21,282 nt of DNA from RBG-16-64-43 sp964353865 (lineage in GTDB: Bacteria > Chloroflexota > Anaerolineae > Anaerolineales > RBG-16-64-43): NCBI GenBank assembly GCA_964353865.1, contig CAYGXJ010000039.1, forward strand, positions 1 through 21,282, given 5' to 3'. The notes under the pieces were generated by a model that was not told where the DNA came from, ran no database searches, and saw only the letters and a list, made by a program, of their open reading frames with translations. Numbering within the stretch: the first letter of the stretch is position 1; each line of letters begins with the position of its first letter. The position numbers were made by a program, and so were the translations under genes. This document shows, piece by piece, positions 6,437-12,966 of the stretch.

Positions 6437-6743
6437 TCTCAGAACAAGCTGGCGGTCGTGACTCCCAGGGCACCCATGGTTGGATGGGATGGACTTGTGC
6501 GCGTGGCAAATGCCATTGCAGATTGCTCAGGCGGGCTCTTGATAACGCGCCTCCGTGGCTTTGCACCGAAAGTAGCTCCGCTATCGCTGCGTCTGAGGTC
6601 GCGTTCAGCGGGCACGCAGCACCATTCTCGGGTTGACCGCCCGCATTCTATGCTCTACAATCCCATCGCTGTGATCCATCTCCGCCGGCCGCTCGCGGAC
6701 AAGGCGTGTCCGATGAACGGTGCGGCGGTTTTGTGTCTGGGCC
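6437..6743. other. Intergenic region between yoeB and ffh
   Basis: About 300 bases with no convincing gene. It holds the ffh promoter (6633-6661) and a leader of about 75 bases. The leader contains a small hairpin, CGGACA (6696-6701) and TGTCCG (6707-6712) around a 5-base loop. No SRP RNA signature was recognised here, and no clear terminator follows yoeB. Confidence 0.4.
6633..6661 (+). promoter_or_regulatory. Sigma-70-type promoter of the ffh-rpsP cluster
   Basis: TTGACC (6633-6638), a 17-base spacer and TACAAT (6656-6661) form one of the best vegetative promoters in the window. Transcription would start near 6668, giving a leader of about 75 bases before the ffh ATG. Confidence 0.75.
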
Positions 6744-8063
6744 ATGCTCGAGACTCTGTCCGCCAAATTGCAAGCCATCTTCGATAGGCTGGGCCGCCGC
6801 GGTCGGCTCTCCGAAGGCGACGTCGATTCGGCGCTGCGCGAAATCCGCATGGCGCTGCTCGAGGCCGATGTGCACTTCACCGTCGCCAAGGATTTCCTGG
6901 AGCGGGTGCGCGCGCGCGCCGTGGGCGCGGAAGTCTCGCGCGCCCTCAACCCCGCCCAGCAGGTCATCAAGATCGTTCACGAGGAATTGGTCGCGACCCT
7001 TGGCGCAGCAGGCACGTGGAAGCTTGCCGGCGTCAAACCCCGCGTCGTTCTCCTCGCCGGACTGCAAGGGTCGGGCAAGACAACCACCGCTGCCAAACTC
7101 GCGCGGCGATGGCAAGAGGAGGGTGAACGCGTCCTGCTGGTCGCGGCGGATGTCCAGCGTCCGGCCGCGATCGACCAGCTTCAGCAGCTCGGTCAATCCA
7201 TCGGTGTCCAAGTTTTCAGCGCTCCGGGAGAGGCGCTTTCGATCGCCCGCGAGGCGTACGCCCACGCGCAGCGCCAGGGCGATACTGTGGTCATTGTCGA
7301 CACCGCCGGGCGCATGCAGCTCGACCAACCGCTGATGGATGAGCTCGCAGCACTGCGCGGTGTGCTTTCCCCTGCGGAGATCCTGCTTGTTGCAGATGCC
7401 ATGACCGGGCAGGAGGCATTGCACATCGCCGAGGGTTTTCACAAGGCAGTCGGCCTGACCGGGCTCATCCTGACCAAGCTCGACGGCGACGCGCGCGGCG
7501 GGGCGGCCATCTCCATGCGCGCGGTGACCGGCGTGCCGATCCGCTGGGTGGGCGTCGGCGAGGGGCTGGCGGCGCTGGAGGCGTTCGACCCGCTGCGTCT
7601 GGCCAACCGCATTCTGGGCCTGGGCGACATCGCCGGGCTGGTGGCTCGGGCCGAAACGGCATTCACGGCGGCTGAAGTTGAGAAGGGGGCCGAGCGCGCG
7701 GCCGGCGGCGAGTTCTCGCTCGAGGACCTGATCGGGCAAATGCGCCAGATGCGCAAGATGGGCTCGCTGAGCGCGCTTATGGAAAGCATGCCTCAGGCGG
7801 CGGTGACGGCCGCGAAAGCCCCGCCGCCGGAGGAACTCGACCGGCATATGCGGCGCAGCGAGGCCATCCTGCTCTCGATGACACCCGAGGAACGGCGCAA
7901 TCCGGAGGTGCTCAATGCCAGTCGGCGCCGGCGCATCGCCGCGGGCTCGGGCACGGCTGTCCAGGAGGTCAACCGGCTGCTGCGCCAGTTCCGCGAGGCG
8001 CAGAAGGTGATGAAAATGATGCGTGGCCAAGGCCGGCGGGGGCTTCCGCGCATTTTCGGGTAG
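6744..8063 (+). CDS. ffh: Signal recognition particle protein Ffh (SRP54 GTPase)
   Basis: This 439-residue SRP GTPase, together with SRP RNA, delivers ribosomes making membrane proteins to FtsY at the membrane. Length and domain order fit the family (about 440-455). An N domain is at ~1-95. The G domain follows, with P-loop GLQGSGKTTT (106-115), DTAGRMQ (from 186) and TKLDGDARGG (from 244). The methionine-rich M domain is at ~295-439. Its RNA-binding segment reads SRRRRIAAGSGT, and MKMMRGQG lies near the end. ATG 6744 (MLETLSAKLQAIF) matches the usual Ffh beginning; an upstream in-frame GTG at 6720 adds only eight unconserved residues. The ribosome site before 6744 is weak. It heads the translation cluster that continues with rpsP 106 bases downstream. 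Confidence 0.97.
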   Translation: MLETLSAKLQAIFDRLGRRGRLSEGDVDSALREIRMALLEADVHFTVAKDFLERVRARAVGAEVSRALNPAQQVIKIVHEELVATLGAAGTWKLAGVKPRVVLLAGLQGSGKTTTAAKLARRWQEEGERVLLVAADVQRPAAIDQLQQLGQSIGVQVFSAPGEALSIAREAYAHAQRQGDTVVIVDTAGRMQLDQPLMDELAALRGVLSPAEILLVADAMTGQEALHIAEGFHKAVGLTGLILTKLDGDARGGAAISMRAVTGVPIRWVGVGEGLAALEAFDPLRLANRILGLGDIAGLVARAETAFTAAEVEKGAERAAGGEFSLEDLIGQMRQMRKMGSLSALMESMPQAAVTAAKAPPPEELDRHMRRSEAILLSMTPEERRNPEVLNASRRRRIAAGSGTAVQEVNRLLRQFREAQKVMKMMRGQGRRGLPRIFG

Positions 8064-8169
8064 AATGGAGTTGATCTGCCGGGCGGTGCGCGTGACCCCT
8101 TCCCACGCACCCTCGCCGCCGGGTGGAGATGATCCGTCACGTCACTGCTCACACGAAGGAGTAAGCTTC

Positions 8170-8589
8170 ATGGTTCGGATTCGTCTCAGGAGGGTCGGTT
8201 CGAAGCACCAACCCAGTTTTCGACTGGTAGCGATTGATCGCGAGGCGCCTCGCGATGGACGTTTTCTCGAGCTGCTCGGGCAATACAATCCGCGCACGGA
8301 ACCCGCCACCATCTTGGTCGAGGAAGCGCGGGTGTTCCACTGGTTGAGCCAGGGCGCGCAGCCGAGCGAGTCGGTGGCCCGACTGCTCACCCAGGTCGGG
8401 ACGCTCGCGCGCTACGACCGCCTCAAGCAGGGCGAGAACCTCGAAACGCTGGTGGCCGAGGCCGGGCAAGCCCAGTCCGCGCGGGTGGTCAGCCCGCTTA
8501 CGCGGCGAGTGGCCAAGGCCTCCGGCAAGTCGAAGAAGGCCAAGGCGGCCATGGCGGCCAGTGCGGCTGAAGCGCCCAAAGCGGAGTGA
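8170..8589 (+). CDS. rpsP: 30S ribosomal protein S16, with long C-terminal basic tail
   Basis: This 139-residue S16 binds 16S rRNA early in assembly of the small subunit body. The first ~85 residues are canonical: MVRIRLRRVGSKHQPSFRLV, then DGRFLELLGQYNPRT and QPSESVARLL. Most bacterial S16 proteins are 80-95 residues. The remaining ~50 residues here are an extension rich in Ala, Lys, Ser and Glu (RRVAKASGKSKKAK, then AAMAASAAEAPKAE), probably disordered and rRNA-contacting. AAGGAG eight bases before ATG 8170 fixes the start. The khpA ATG follows the stop by one base, and the order ffh-rpsP-khpA-rimM is widely conserved in bacteria. Confidence 0.97.
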   Translation: MVRIRLRRVGSKHQPSFRLVAIDREAPRDGRFLELLGQYNPRTEPATILVEEARVFHWLSQGAQPSESVARLLTQVGTLARYDRLKQGENLETLVAEAGQAQSARVVSPLTRRVAKASGKSKKAKAAMAASAAEAPKAE

Positions 8590-8590
8590 T

Positions 8591-8869
8591 ATGAGCGAAC
8601 CTCAACGCAGGCCAACCCGGGGGCGTACGGACTCGGGCCCGCTTAAGGAGCTGGTGGAGTACATCGCCCGCTCGCTGACCCACGACCCGCTGCAGGTGCA
8701 CGTGTCGGAGGTGGTCACCGGACCCAACGTGCATTTGGAGCTGATGGTCGGCCCCGAGGATCGCGGGCGGGTGATCGGCCAGGGCGGGCGGATTGCCAAC
8801 GCGATCCGCGCGTTGCTGCGCGCGGCCGCCGCGCAAGACGGCAAGCGCGTCACGTTCGATATCGTCTGA
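8591..8869 (+). CDS. khpA: KH domain RNA-binding protein KhpA
   Basis: This 92-residue single-KH protein of the KhpA/YlqC family often acts with KhpB as an RNA chaperone affecting cell size and translation. The KH GxxG loop is seen in GRVIGQGGRIANAIRALL, and the C-terminus KRVTFDIV is the closing strand. Residues ~18-45 (PLKELVEYIARSL, then VHVSEV) form the usual helix and strand before it. The first ~17 residues are basic and proline/arginine rich (RRPTRGRTD), slightly longer than usual. Placement between rpsP and rimM is the standard position for this gene and strongly supports the call. Its ATG is one base after the rpsP stop, implying coupled translation. Confidence 0.95.
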   Translation: MSEPQRRPTRGRTDSGPLKELVEYIARSLTHDPLQVHVSEVVTGPNVHLELMVGPEDRGRVIGQGGRIANAIRALLRAAAAQDGKRVTFDIV

Positions 8870-8875
8870 GTATTC

Positions 8876-9586
8876 GTGGGCGCCTCCACTCCCAAGCCAC
8901 CTGCCAAGCCTCGCCCGAAGAAGGCCCACCCCCAAGGCGCAGCTCGATCGACGACGAAGCGCCCCGCGAAGCCTGGCTCTCGCGCATCTTCCGGACCCAA
9001 GGCGGGCTTGCCTCATCCGCGAGGCAAGCCCGCTCGCGCGCCTAGCGCCGCCTCCGCTCCGCCTGCGGCCCCACCGCCCGGCGCCGGGCGGCGCGCGGTC
9101 GCGCACATCCGCCGTCCGTTCGGGATGAACGGGGCGGTTCTGGTGGACCTGCTCACCGACAATCTCGACCTGCTCCTCAGTGCGGGCGCGATCACGATGG
9201 GTGAACAAGCTTCGCCGATTGTCATCGAGCGCGTAGCCCGTCACGGGCAAGACATCGTGGTGCAGGTCGCCGGTTATCGCTCGCGCGAGCAAGCCGAGCG
9301 GCTGCGCAACCAGGTTCTGTGGCTGCGAGCGGATCTTTTGCCCGCGCTGCCGGAAGGGGTGTACTACCACTATCAGATCCTCGGCTTGCAGGTGGTGACC
9401 GACGACGGCCGTGCGCTGGGCACGGTCGCGGAAATCCTGAAGACTGGAGCCAATGACGTGTACGTGGTAAGGGGCGAGGCGGGCGAGATCCTGCTGCCGG
9501 CCATCGAGAGTGTCATCCGGCGGGTCGCCCCCGCGGAAGGAACGCTCACCGTTCATCTCATCGAGGGGCTCCTGCCACCTGTCTGA
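8876..9586 (+). CDS. rimM: 16S rRNA processing protein RimM with low-complexity N-terminal extension
   Basis: RimM binds ribosomal protein S19 and helps mature the 3' (head) domain of the 30S subunit. From about residue 73 the sequence is canonical. The N-domain has AHIRRPFGMNG. The PRC-barrel half has LPEGVYYHYQILGLQV, GRALGTVAEIL, NDVYVV and LLPAIESVI. The first ~72 residues are a Pro/Ala/Lys/Arg/Ser-rich segment absent from typical RimM proteins (165-185 residues). The start is GTG 8876, six bases after the khpA stop, with no good ribosome site. A TTG at 9008 could be an alternative start, but it lies inside a 13-bp hairpin. The low-complexity codons are GC-rich like the rest, so an unconserved extension is the simplest reading. 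trmD, usually next, is absent. Confidence 0.92.
   Translation: MGASTPKPPAKPRPKKAHPQGAARSTTKRPAKPGSRASSGPKAGLPHPRGKPARAPSAASAPPAAPPPGAGRRAVAHIRRPFGMNGAVLVDLLTDNLDLLLSAGAITMGEQASPIVIERVARHGQDIVVQVAGYRSREQAERLRNQVLWLRADLLPALPEGVYYHYQILGLQVVTDDGRALGTVAEILKTGANDVYVVRGEAGEILLPAIESVIRRVAPAEGTLTVHLIEGLLPPV
9002..9033 (+). repeat. Perfect 13-bp hairpin inside the 5' part of rimM
   Basis: GCGGGCTTGCCTC (9002-9014) and its exact complement (9021-9033) enclose loop ATCCGC. No U-tract follows, so it is not a standard terminator. Its position just before the conserved RimM domain makes a role in translation or mRNA stability possible but unproven. Confidence 0.7.
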
Positions 9587-9631
9587 GGTCAACGGCCATT
9601 GCCATTCGAGTGCGTACAGCCCCTGCATGCT

Positions 9632-10222
9632 GTGAGCCAAACGCTGCGGACGTTCATCGCCATCGAACTTCCTCAACCTGTGCAGAGCGAGCTGCAATGT
9701 CGGCTGGAGTCTCTCGCGCGGGCCACTCCGCGTGGAAGCGTGCGCTGGCTGCGGGCCGACTCTATCCACCTCACGTTGAAGTTCTTGGGCGAGGTCGAAA
9801 GCGCGCGAACCGCGGCCGTGACCGCCGCCCTGGGCGAAGTGCTGCGCGGCGTGCCGGCGGTCGAGCTGGCCCTGGCGGGCAATGGTGCCTTCCCGAATCT
9901 GACACGGCCGCGGGTCGTGTGGGCGGGGGTTGAGATGCGGGGCGGCGGGCTGCCCTCGATCCAAACGCGCGTCGAGGACACAATGGCCGGCATTGGGTTT
10001 CCGCGCGAGGCGCGTGCGTTCGCGCCCCATCTCACACTCGGCCGAGTTCGCGAGGGTATTGGCGCGGCCGATCTGCGAGCGATAGGTGAGGCCGTGGCAG
10101 GCGAGCCCGCCGGTCCCGCGCTCACCTTCGTCGCATCGAAGGTGGTCTTCTTCCGCTCGGAGTTGCGGCCGGAGGGGGCAGTCTACTCACCTCTCGCACT
10201 GTTCCAATTGGCGTCTGCGTGA
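9632..10222 (+). CDS. thpR: RNA 2',3'-cyclic phosphodiesterase (ThpR / 2H phosphoesterase, LigT family)
   Basis: This 196-residue member of the 2H phosphoesterase superfamily opens 2',3'-cyclic phosphates on RNA, and in vitro can form 2'-5' links. Both catalytic H-x-T-x motifs are present: HLTL at H46 (IHLTLKFLG) and HLTL at H133 (PHLTLGRVR). The N-terminal LRTFIAIELP and the GNGAFPNLTRPRVVWAGV segment are family hallmarks. The start is put at GTG 9632, giving the typical beginning SQTLRTFIAIEL. The frame is open to TTG 9599, which would add 11 unconserved residues. Neither start has a strong ribosome site. Its stop overlaps the next gene's GTG by four bases (GTGA, 10219-10222). Confidence 0.93.
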   Translation: MSQTLRTFIAIELPQPVQSELQCRLESLARATPRGSVRWLRADSIHLTLKFLGEVESARTAAVTAALGEVLRGVPAVELALAGNGAFPNLTRPRVVWAGVEMRGGGLPSIQTRVEDTMAGIGFPREARAFAPHLTLGRVREGIGAADLRAIGEAVAGEPAGPALTFVASKVVFFRSELRPEGAVYSPLALFQLASA

Positions 10223-10704
10223 GGATTGTCGGGGTCGTCGGCGGCTCGCAATGCACACCGCACCAAGCGGAGTTGGCGCGAGAGGTGGGCCGTCGTCTGG
10301 CGGAGCAGGGCGTGGTTCTCGTGTGTGGCGGAGGCGGTGGCGTGATGGAAGCCGCCTGCCAGGGTGCGCTCGAGGCGGGCGGCTTCACGCTCGGCATTCT
10401 GCCGGGAAGCGACCCGGCCGCGGCCAACCGGCACGTGCGCCTGGCCATCCCGACGGGGCTCGGGGAGGCGCGCAACGTGGTAATCGTCCTCACCGCGCAG
10501 GCGCTCATTGCGATCGGTGGAGAAGGCGGAACGCTTTCCGAAATCGGCATGGCCTTGCGCCACGGCAAGCGGGTGATCGCGCTCGAGAGCTGGGAGTTGC
10601 GCCGGCCGGACGGCAATCCGCCCCCCGGCCTGGGGGTGGCGCAGAATCCCGAGCAGGCGGTGCGCCTTGCACTCGAGGCTGAACCCGCGGCCGGGACGTG
10701 CTGA
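10219..10704 (+). CDS. TIGR00725 family protein (SLOG/LOG-like Rossmann nucleotide-binding protein)
   Basis: This 161-residue single-domain Rossmann protein is of the TIGR00725 type, related to LOG/'lysine decarboxylase-like' phosphoribohydrolases and DprA-like SLOG proteins. MRIVGVVGGS at the start, VCGGGGGVMEAA (35-46) and IGGEGGTLSE (99-108) are the nucleotide-binding loops. The LOG catalytic signature PGGxGTxxE appears in modified form, with GGEGGTLSE. Whether it has the cytokinin-type hydrolase activity is unknown. The GTG start overlaps the thpR stop by four bases, so translation is coupled. Nothing in the sequence names a substrate; a nucleotide or nucleotide-derivative ligand is inference from the fold. 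Confidence 0.85.
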   Translation: MRIVGVVGGSQCTPHQAELAREVGRRLAEQGVVLVCGGGGGVMEAACQGALEAGGFTLGILPGSDPAAANRHVRLAIPTGLGEARNVVIVLTAQALIAIGGEGGTLSEIGMALRHGKRVIALESWELRRPDGNPPPGLGVAQNPEQAVRLALEAEPAAGTC

Positions 10705-10722
10705 GCCCAGCCCGCATGCAGC

Positions 10723-10728
10723 AGGAGG
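10723..10728 (+). promoter_or_regulatory. Perfect Shine-Dalgarno sequence pointing to a CTG start of rsfS
   Basis: AGGAGG at 10723-10728 is followed by six bases (TGGCTT) and then CTG 10735. The next conventional start in frame, TTG 10750, would be 21 bases from the site, too far for normal initiation. Confidence 0.6.
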
Positions 10729-10734
10729 TGGCTT

Positions 10735-11079
10735 CTGGACGATCTTGAATTGTCACGCTCGCTGATCGAGGCCCTCGAGGCCAAGAAGGCCGAGGACATC
10801 GTGCTGCTCGATGTTCGCGGGCAGTGCATGTTCGCGGACTACTTCATCATTGGCACCGGCACAAGCAACCGCATGCTGGGAGCGCTGGCCGAGGGCGTGC
10901 GCGAGGCGGGAGGCGAAAAGCGCCATGCGAGCGGCAGGACCGAGGGCCGGCCACAAGGCGGGTGGATCCTGGTGGACTTTGGGTCGGTGATCGTGCATCT
11001 CTTTTCGCCCGACCGGCGCGAGTACTATGCCCTCGAAGAATTGTGGCACGAAGGCAAAGTCGTCTTGAGGGTGCAGTAG
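10735..11079 (+). CDS. rsfS: Ribosome silencing factor RsfS, probable CTG start
   Basis: This 114-residue RsfS (Iojap/DUF143 family) binds L14 of the 50S subunit and blocks joining to the 30S in starvation. Family marks are KKAEDIVLLDVRG, ADYFIIGTGTSNRM, GGWILVDFGSVIVHLF and REYYALEELW. From CTG 10735 the protein begins (M)DDLELSRSLIEAL, closely matching the usual RsfS opening '.DSLELA..I...L'. From TTG 10750 that conserved opening would be lost. AGGAGG lies six bases before CTG. Initiation at CTG is rare but occurs in bacteria. It is the last gene of the plus-strand cluster that began with ffh and is followed by the palindrome at 11113-11140. Confidence 0.93.
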   Translation: MDDLELSRSLIEALEAKKAEDIVLLDVRGQCMFADYFIIGTGTSNRMLGALAEGVREAGGEKRHASGRTEGRPQGGWILVDFGSVIVHLFSPDRREYYALEELWHEGKVVLRVQ

Positions 11080-11112
11080 CCCAGATCATGCCGTGGAGAA
11101 CAAGACGATAAG

Positions 11113-11140
11113 AGAGAAGCACCCGCGCGGGTGCTTCTCT
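11113..11140. terminator. Palindromic hairpin between convergent rsfS and ndk
   Basis: A perfect 28-base palindrome (12-bp stem with AGAGAAGCACCC as the left arm, loop GCGC) sits 34 bases after rsfS and 30 bases after ndk. Neither side has a real U-tract, so it may act as a bidirectional but weak, or Rho-assisted, stop. Confidence 0.6.
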
Positions 11141-11169
11141 GGTTGAACGTCCAGGTGATACCGTCCCGG

Positions 11170-11619
11170 CTATTCGAGGATCCAGCGCTCGACCTCCCGC
11201 GTCCAGCCGATCAACTCGGAGTCCTTGAAGAACAGGGGAATCTCGTACGCGGCGGCCTCTGGGCCGTCGGAGCCGTGCACCAGATTGCGCCCGACCGCCA
11301 TGCCGAAATCAGCACGGATCGACCCGGGGGCCGCCTCGCCGGGCTGGGTCGAGCCCATCGTCTGGCGGGCCAGGGCGATGGCGTTGGGCCCCTCCCAAAC
11401 CATGGCGGTCACCGGCGCGGAGGTGATGTAGGCAAGCAGGCCTTCGTAGAAGGGCTTGCCCCTATGTACGGCGTAGTGGCGTTCGGCCAGCGCGCGGTCC
11501 ATGCGCAGAAGTCTGAGACCGATCAACTTGAGTCCGCGGCGCTCGAAGCGGGCGATGATCTCGCCGATCAGGCCGCGCTGCACCCCGTCGGGTTTGACCA
11601 GGATGAGTGTCCGTTCCAC
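11170..11619 (-). CDS. ndk: Nucleoside diphosphate kinase
   Basis: This 149-residue kinase balances nucleoside triphosphate pools by passing the gamma phosphate through a phosphohistidine. ERTLILVKPDGVQRGLIGEI at the start is followed by HYAVHRGKPFYEGLLAYITS, MGSTQPGEAAPGSIRADFG and NLVHGSDGPEAAAYEI. The catalytic histidine is H115. The last motif usually reads HGSDS; here Ser is Gly, a tolerated variant. Length matches the family (about 135-155). The start is GTG 11619, with GGAGG five bases before it on the minus strand. The gene is transcribed alone, convergent with rsfS. A TAGAAT at 11677-11672 is a possible -10 box, without a clear -35. Confidence 0.97.
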   Translation of the reverse strand: MERTLILVKPDGVQRGLIGEIIARFERRGLKLIGLRLLRMDRALAERHYAVHRGKPFYEGLLAYITSAPVTAMVWEGPNAIALARQTMGSTQPGEAAPGSIRADFGMAVGRNLVHGSDGPEAAAYEIPLFFKDSELIGWTREVERWILE

Positions 11620-12009
11620 GAAGACCTCCGCGAGGCGAGGGGAATGGCTTTGCCTCTGCTCGCAGCGATGGATTCTAACAGAACCGTCAGATCTAGGAGT
11701 GGTGCATAGAACTTCTTCTCCCTCGCTTCAGGTGGAGTGGCGCGAAATCCCTCCGGCAGCGCACGCATCTGCCTCTCCATCTATCCCTCGACCGTGAGGT
11801 TGTGTGATGACACTGTGGTAGGATGGGCCTTAGAGGCAGCCCGGCCGAGTCTCGCCCCTCGGGCGCATAGTGAGGCAAAGGGTCGTGGTTCCAGTTCCCA
11901 CCACGGTTTCATATGGCAGGGACACGCCCTCACCAAACCCACGGCACCCCGGTCTTTGCACGAATTCGCAGATCGCTCGCGTCCGGACTCCTCCCAAAGG
12001 AGGGCCGCC
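11620..12009. other. Divergent intergenic region between ndk and usp
   Basis: About 390 bases that should hold the promoters of both ndk (minus; possible -10 TAGAAT at 11677-11672) and the usp-ndvB operon (plus). No plus-strand -10/-35 pair with good spacing was found; TAGGAT at 11819-11824 is the best -10-like box, but its apparent -35 (TTGTGT) is only 13 bases away. The usp ribosome site AAGGAGG (11997-12003) closes the region. A 70-codon minus-strand frame (11568-11780) is probably spurious. Confidence 0.35.
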
Positions 12010-12966
12010 ATGCTTGACCGAATTCTCCTCCCTCTGGATGGCTCCTCACTGGCGGAGTGCGTGCTGCCGCATGGTCTCTCCCTGGCCAAAGCCATGAACG
12101 CCACGGTGACCCTACTGCAGGTTGTAGAGCAGAGCGTCACCGGTGGCCGGACGCGTTCTGTTGATCCGATGGAGTGGCACTTCAGCAAGGCAGAAGCGGA
12201 GGCCTACCTGGCGCAAGTGGCCGACCGGTTGCGGGCCGAGGGCTTGCCAACCGAGCAGGTCCTGCTGGAGGGCGACGCCGCCGTGCGCGTGATCGACCAT
12301 GCGCAAACCCATCAGGTCGACCTGATCGTTCTCAGCTCGCATGGCCGCAGCGGGCTCAGTGGCTGGAACGTGAGCAGCGTTGTGCAGAAGATCTTGTGGC
12401 GTGCCCACGTGTCGATGTTGCTCATCCCGGCCTATCAGCCTGCGAGCGCGGAGCTCTCGGGGTTACGCTATCGGCGCATCCTGGCACCTCTGGATGGCTC
12501 GCAGCGCGCGGAATGCGTCCTGGCGCTTGCCACAGCCCTGGCCGTGAAGCATGGTTCCCAACTCATGCTTCTACACATTGCCCGACGGCCCGAACTGCCG
12601 CGGCGCGCGCCGCCCTCCACAGGAGACCTGGCGCTCGCCGATCAGCTCACCGAACGCAACCGACTCGAAGCTGGGCGGTACCTGGAAGAACTCCAGTCCC
12701 GACTCCCGCTCCCGGTGGAGAGGCGAGTGGTGGTCAGCGACAGCGTTGCCACGACGATCCACGCGTTCGCTGTGCAGGAGAAGGTCGACCTTGTCGTGCT
12801 GAGCGCCCACGGCTATTCGGGTGGATCTCGTTGGCCCTACGGCAGCCTGGCGAGCAGCTTCATTGCATACGGCGCCACGCCTGTTCTCATCGTTCAAGAT
12901 CTCCCCCGCAATGAGATCGAGGCCACGGCGGCAGAGCGGGCGGCACGCGAGAACTCGAAACACTGA
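12010..12966 (+). CDS. Tandem-domain universal stress protein (UspA family)
   Basis: This 318-residue cytoplasmic protein has two UspA domains, ~1-150 and ~158-308. Each opens with the same strand-loop: RILLPLDGSSLAECVLPHGL and RRILAPLDGSQRAECVLAL. Each ends with the nucleotide-binding region. In the first, SSHGRSGLSGWNVSSV departs from the G2xG9xG[S/T] pattern because SS replaces GS. In the second, SAHGYSGGSRWPYGSLA keeps it, so ATP binding may be confined to the C-terminal domain. Usp proteins support survival under stress, with no single agreed reaction. AAGGAGG six bases before ATG 12010 sets the start; the frame is open further back to 11737, but that part looks noncoding. The stop overlaps the ATG of the glucan synthase gene, so the two are coupled. 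Confidence 0.93.
   Translation: MLDRILLPLDGSSLAECVLPHGLSLAKAMNATVTLLQVVEQSVTGGRTRSVDPMEWHFSKAEAEAYLAQVADRLRAEGLPTEQVLLEGDAAVRVIDHAQTHQVDLIVLSSHGRSGLSGWNVSSVVQKILWRAHVSMLLIPAYQPASAELSGLRYRRILAPLDGSQRAECVLALATALAVKHGSQLMLLHIARRPELPRRAPPSTGDLALADQLTERNRLEAGRYLEELQSRLPLPVERRVVVSDSVATTIHAFAVQEKVDLVVLSAHGYSGGSRWPYGSLASSFIAYGATPVLIVQDLPRNEIEATAAERAARENSKH

Noticed and set aside
6437..6743. Possible SRP RNA (ffs) next to ffh
   Set aside because: The conserved SRP RNA core (GGAAGCAGCC-type loop and tetraloop helix) is not visible in this region.
6648..8030. 460-codon minus-strand open frame
   Set aside because: Antisense to ffh, which is certain from its GTPase motifs.
8064..8169. Separate promoter or attenuator for rpsP in the ffh-rpsP gap
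   Set aside because: A TAGAAT overlaps the ffh stop and an imperfect GC-rich hairpin can be drawn, but no -35 or U-tract supports either.
8498..10030. 510-codon minus-strand open frame
   Set aside because: Antisense to rpsP, khpA, rimM and thpR, all recognisable families; the frame is a composition artefact.
11568..11780. Possible 70-residue minus-strand protein overlapping the start of ndk
   Set aside because: It has a GAGGG near its ATG and reads fairly protein-like, but it overlaps ndk by 52 bases in another frame and matches nothing recognised. Only conservation in relatives would rescue it.
11737..12009. N-terminal extension of the universal stress protein
   Set aside because: The frame is open, but the sequence lacks similarity to Usp and the strong AAGGAGG sits immediately before ATG 12010.
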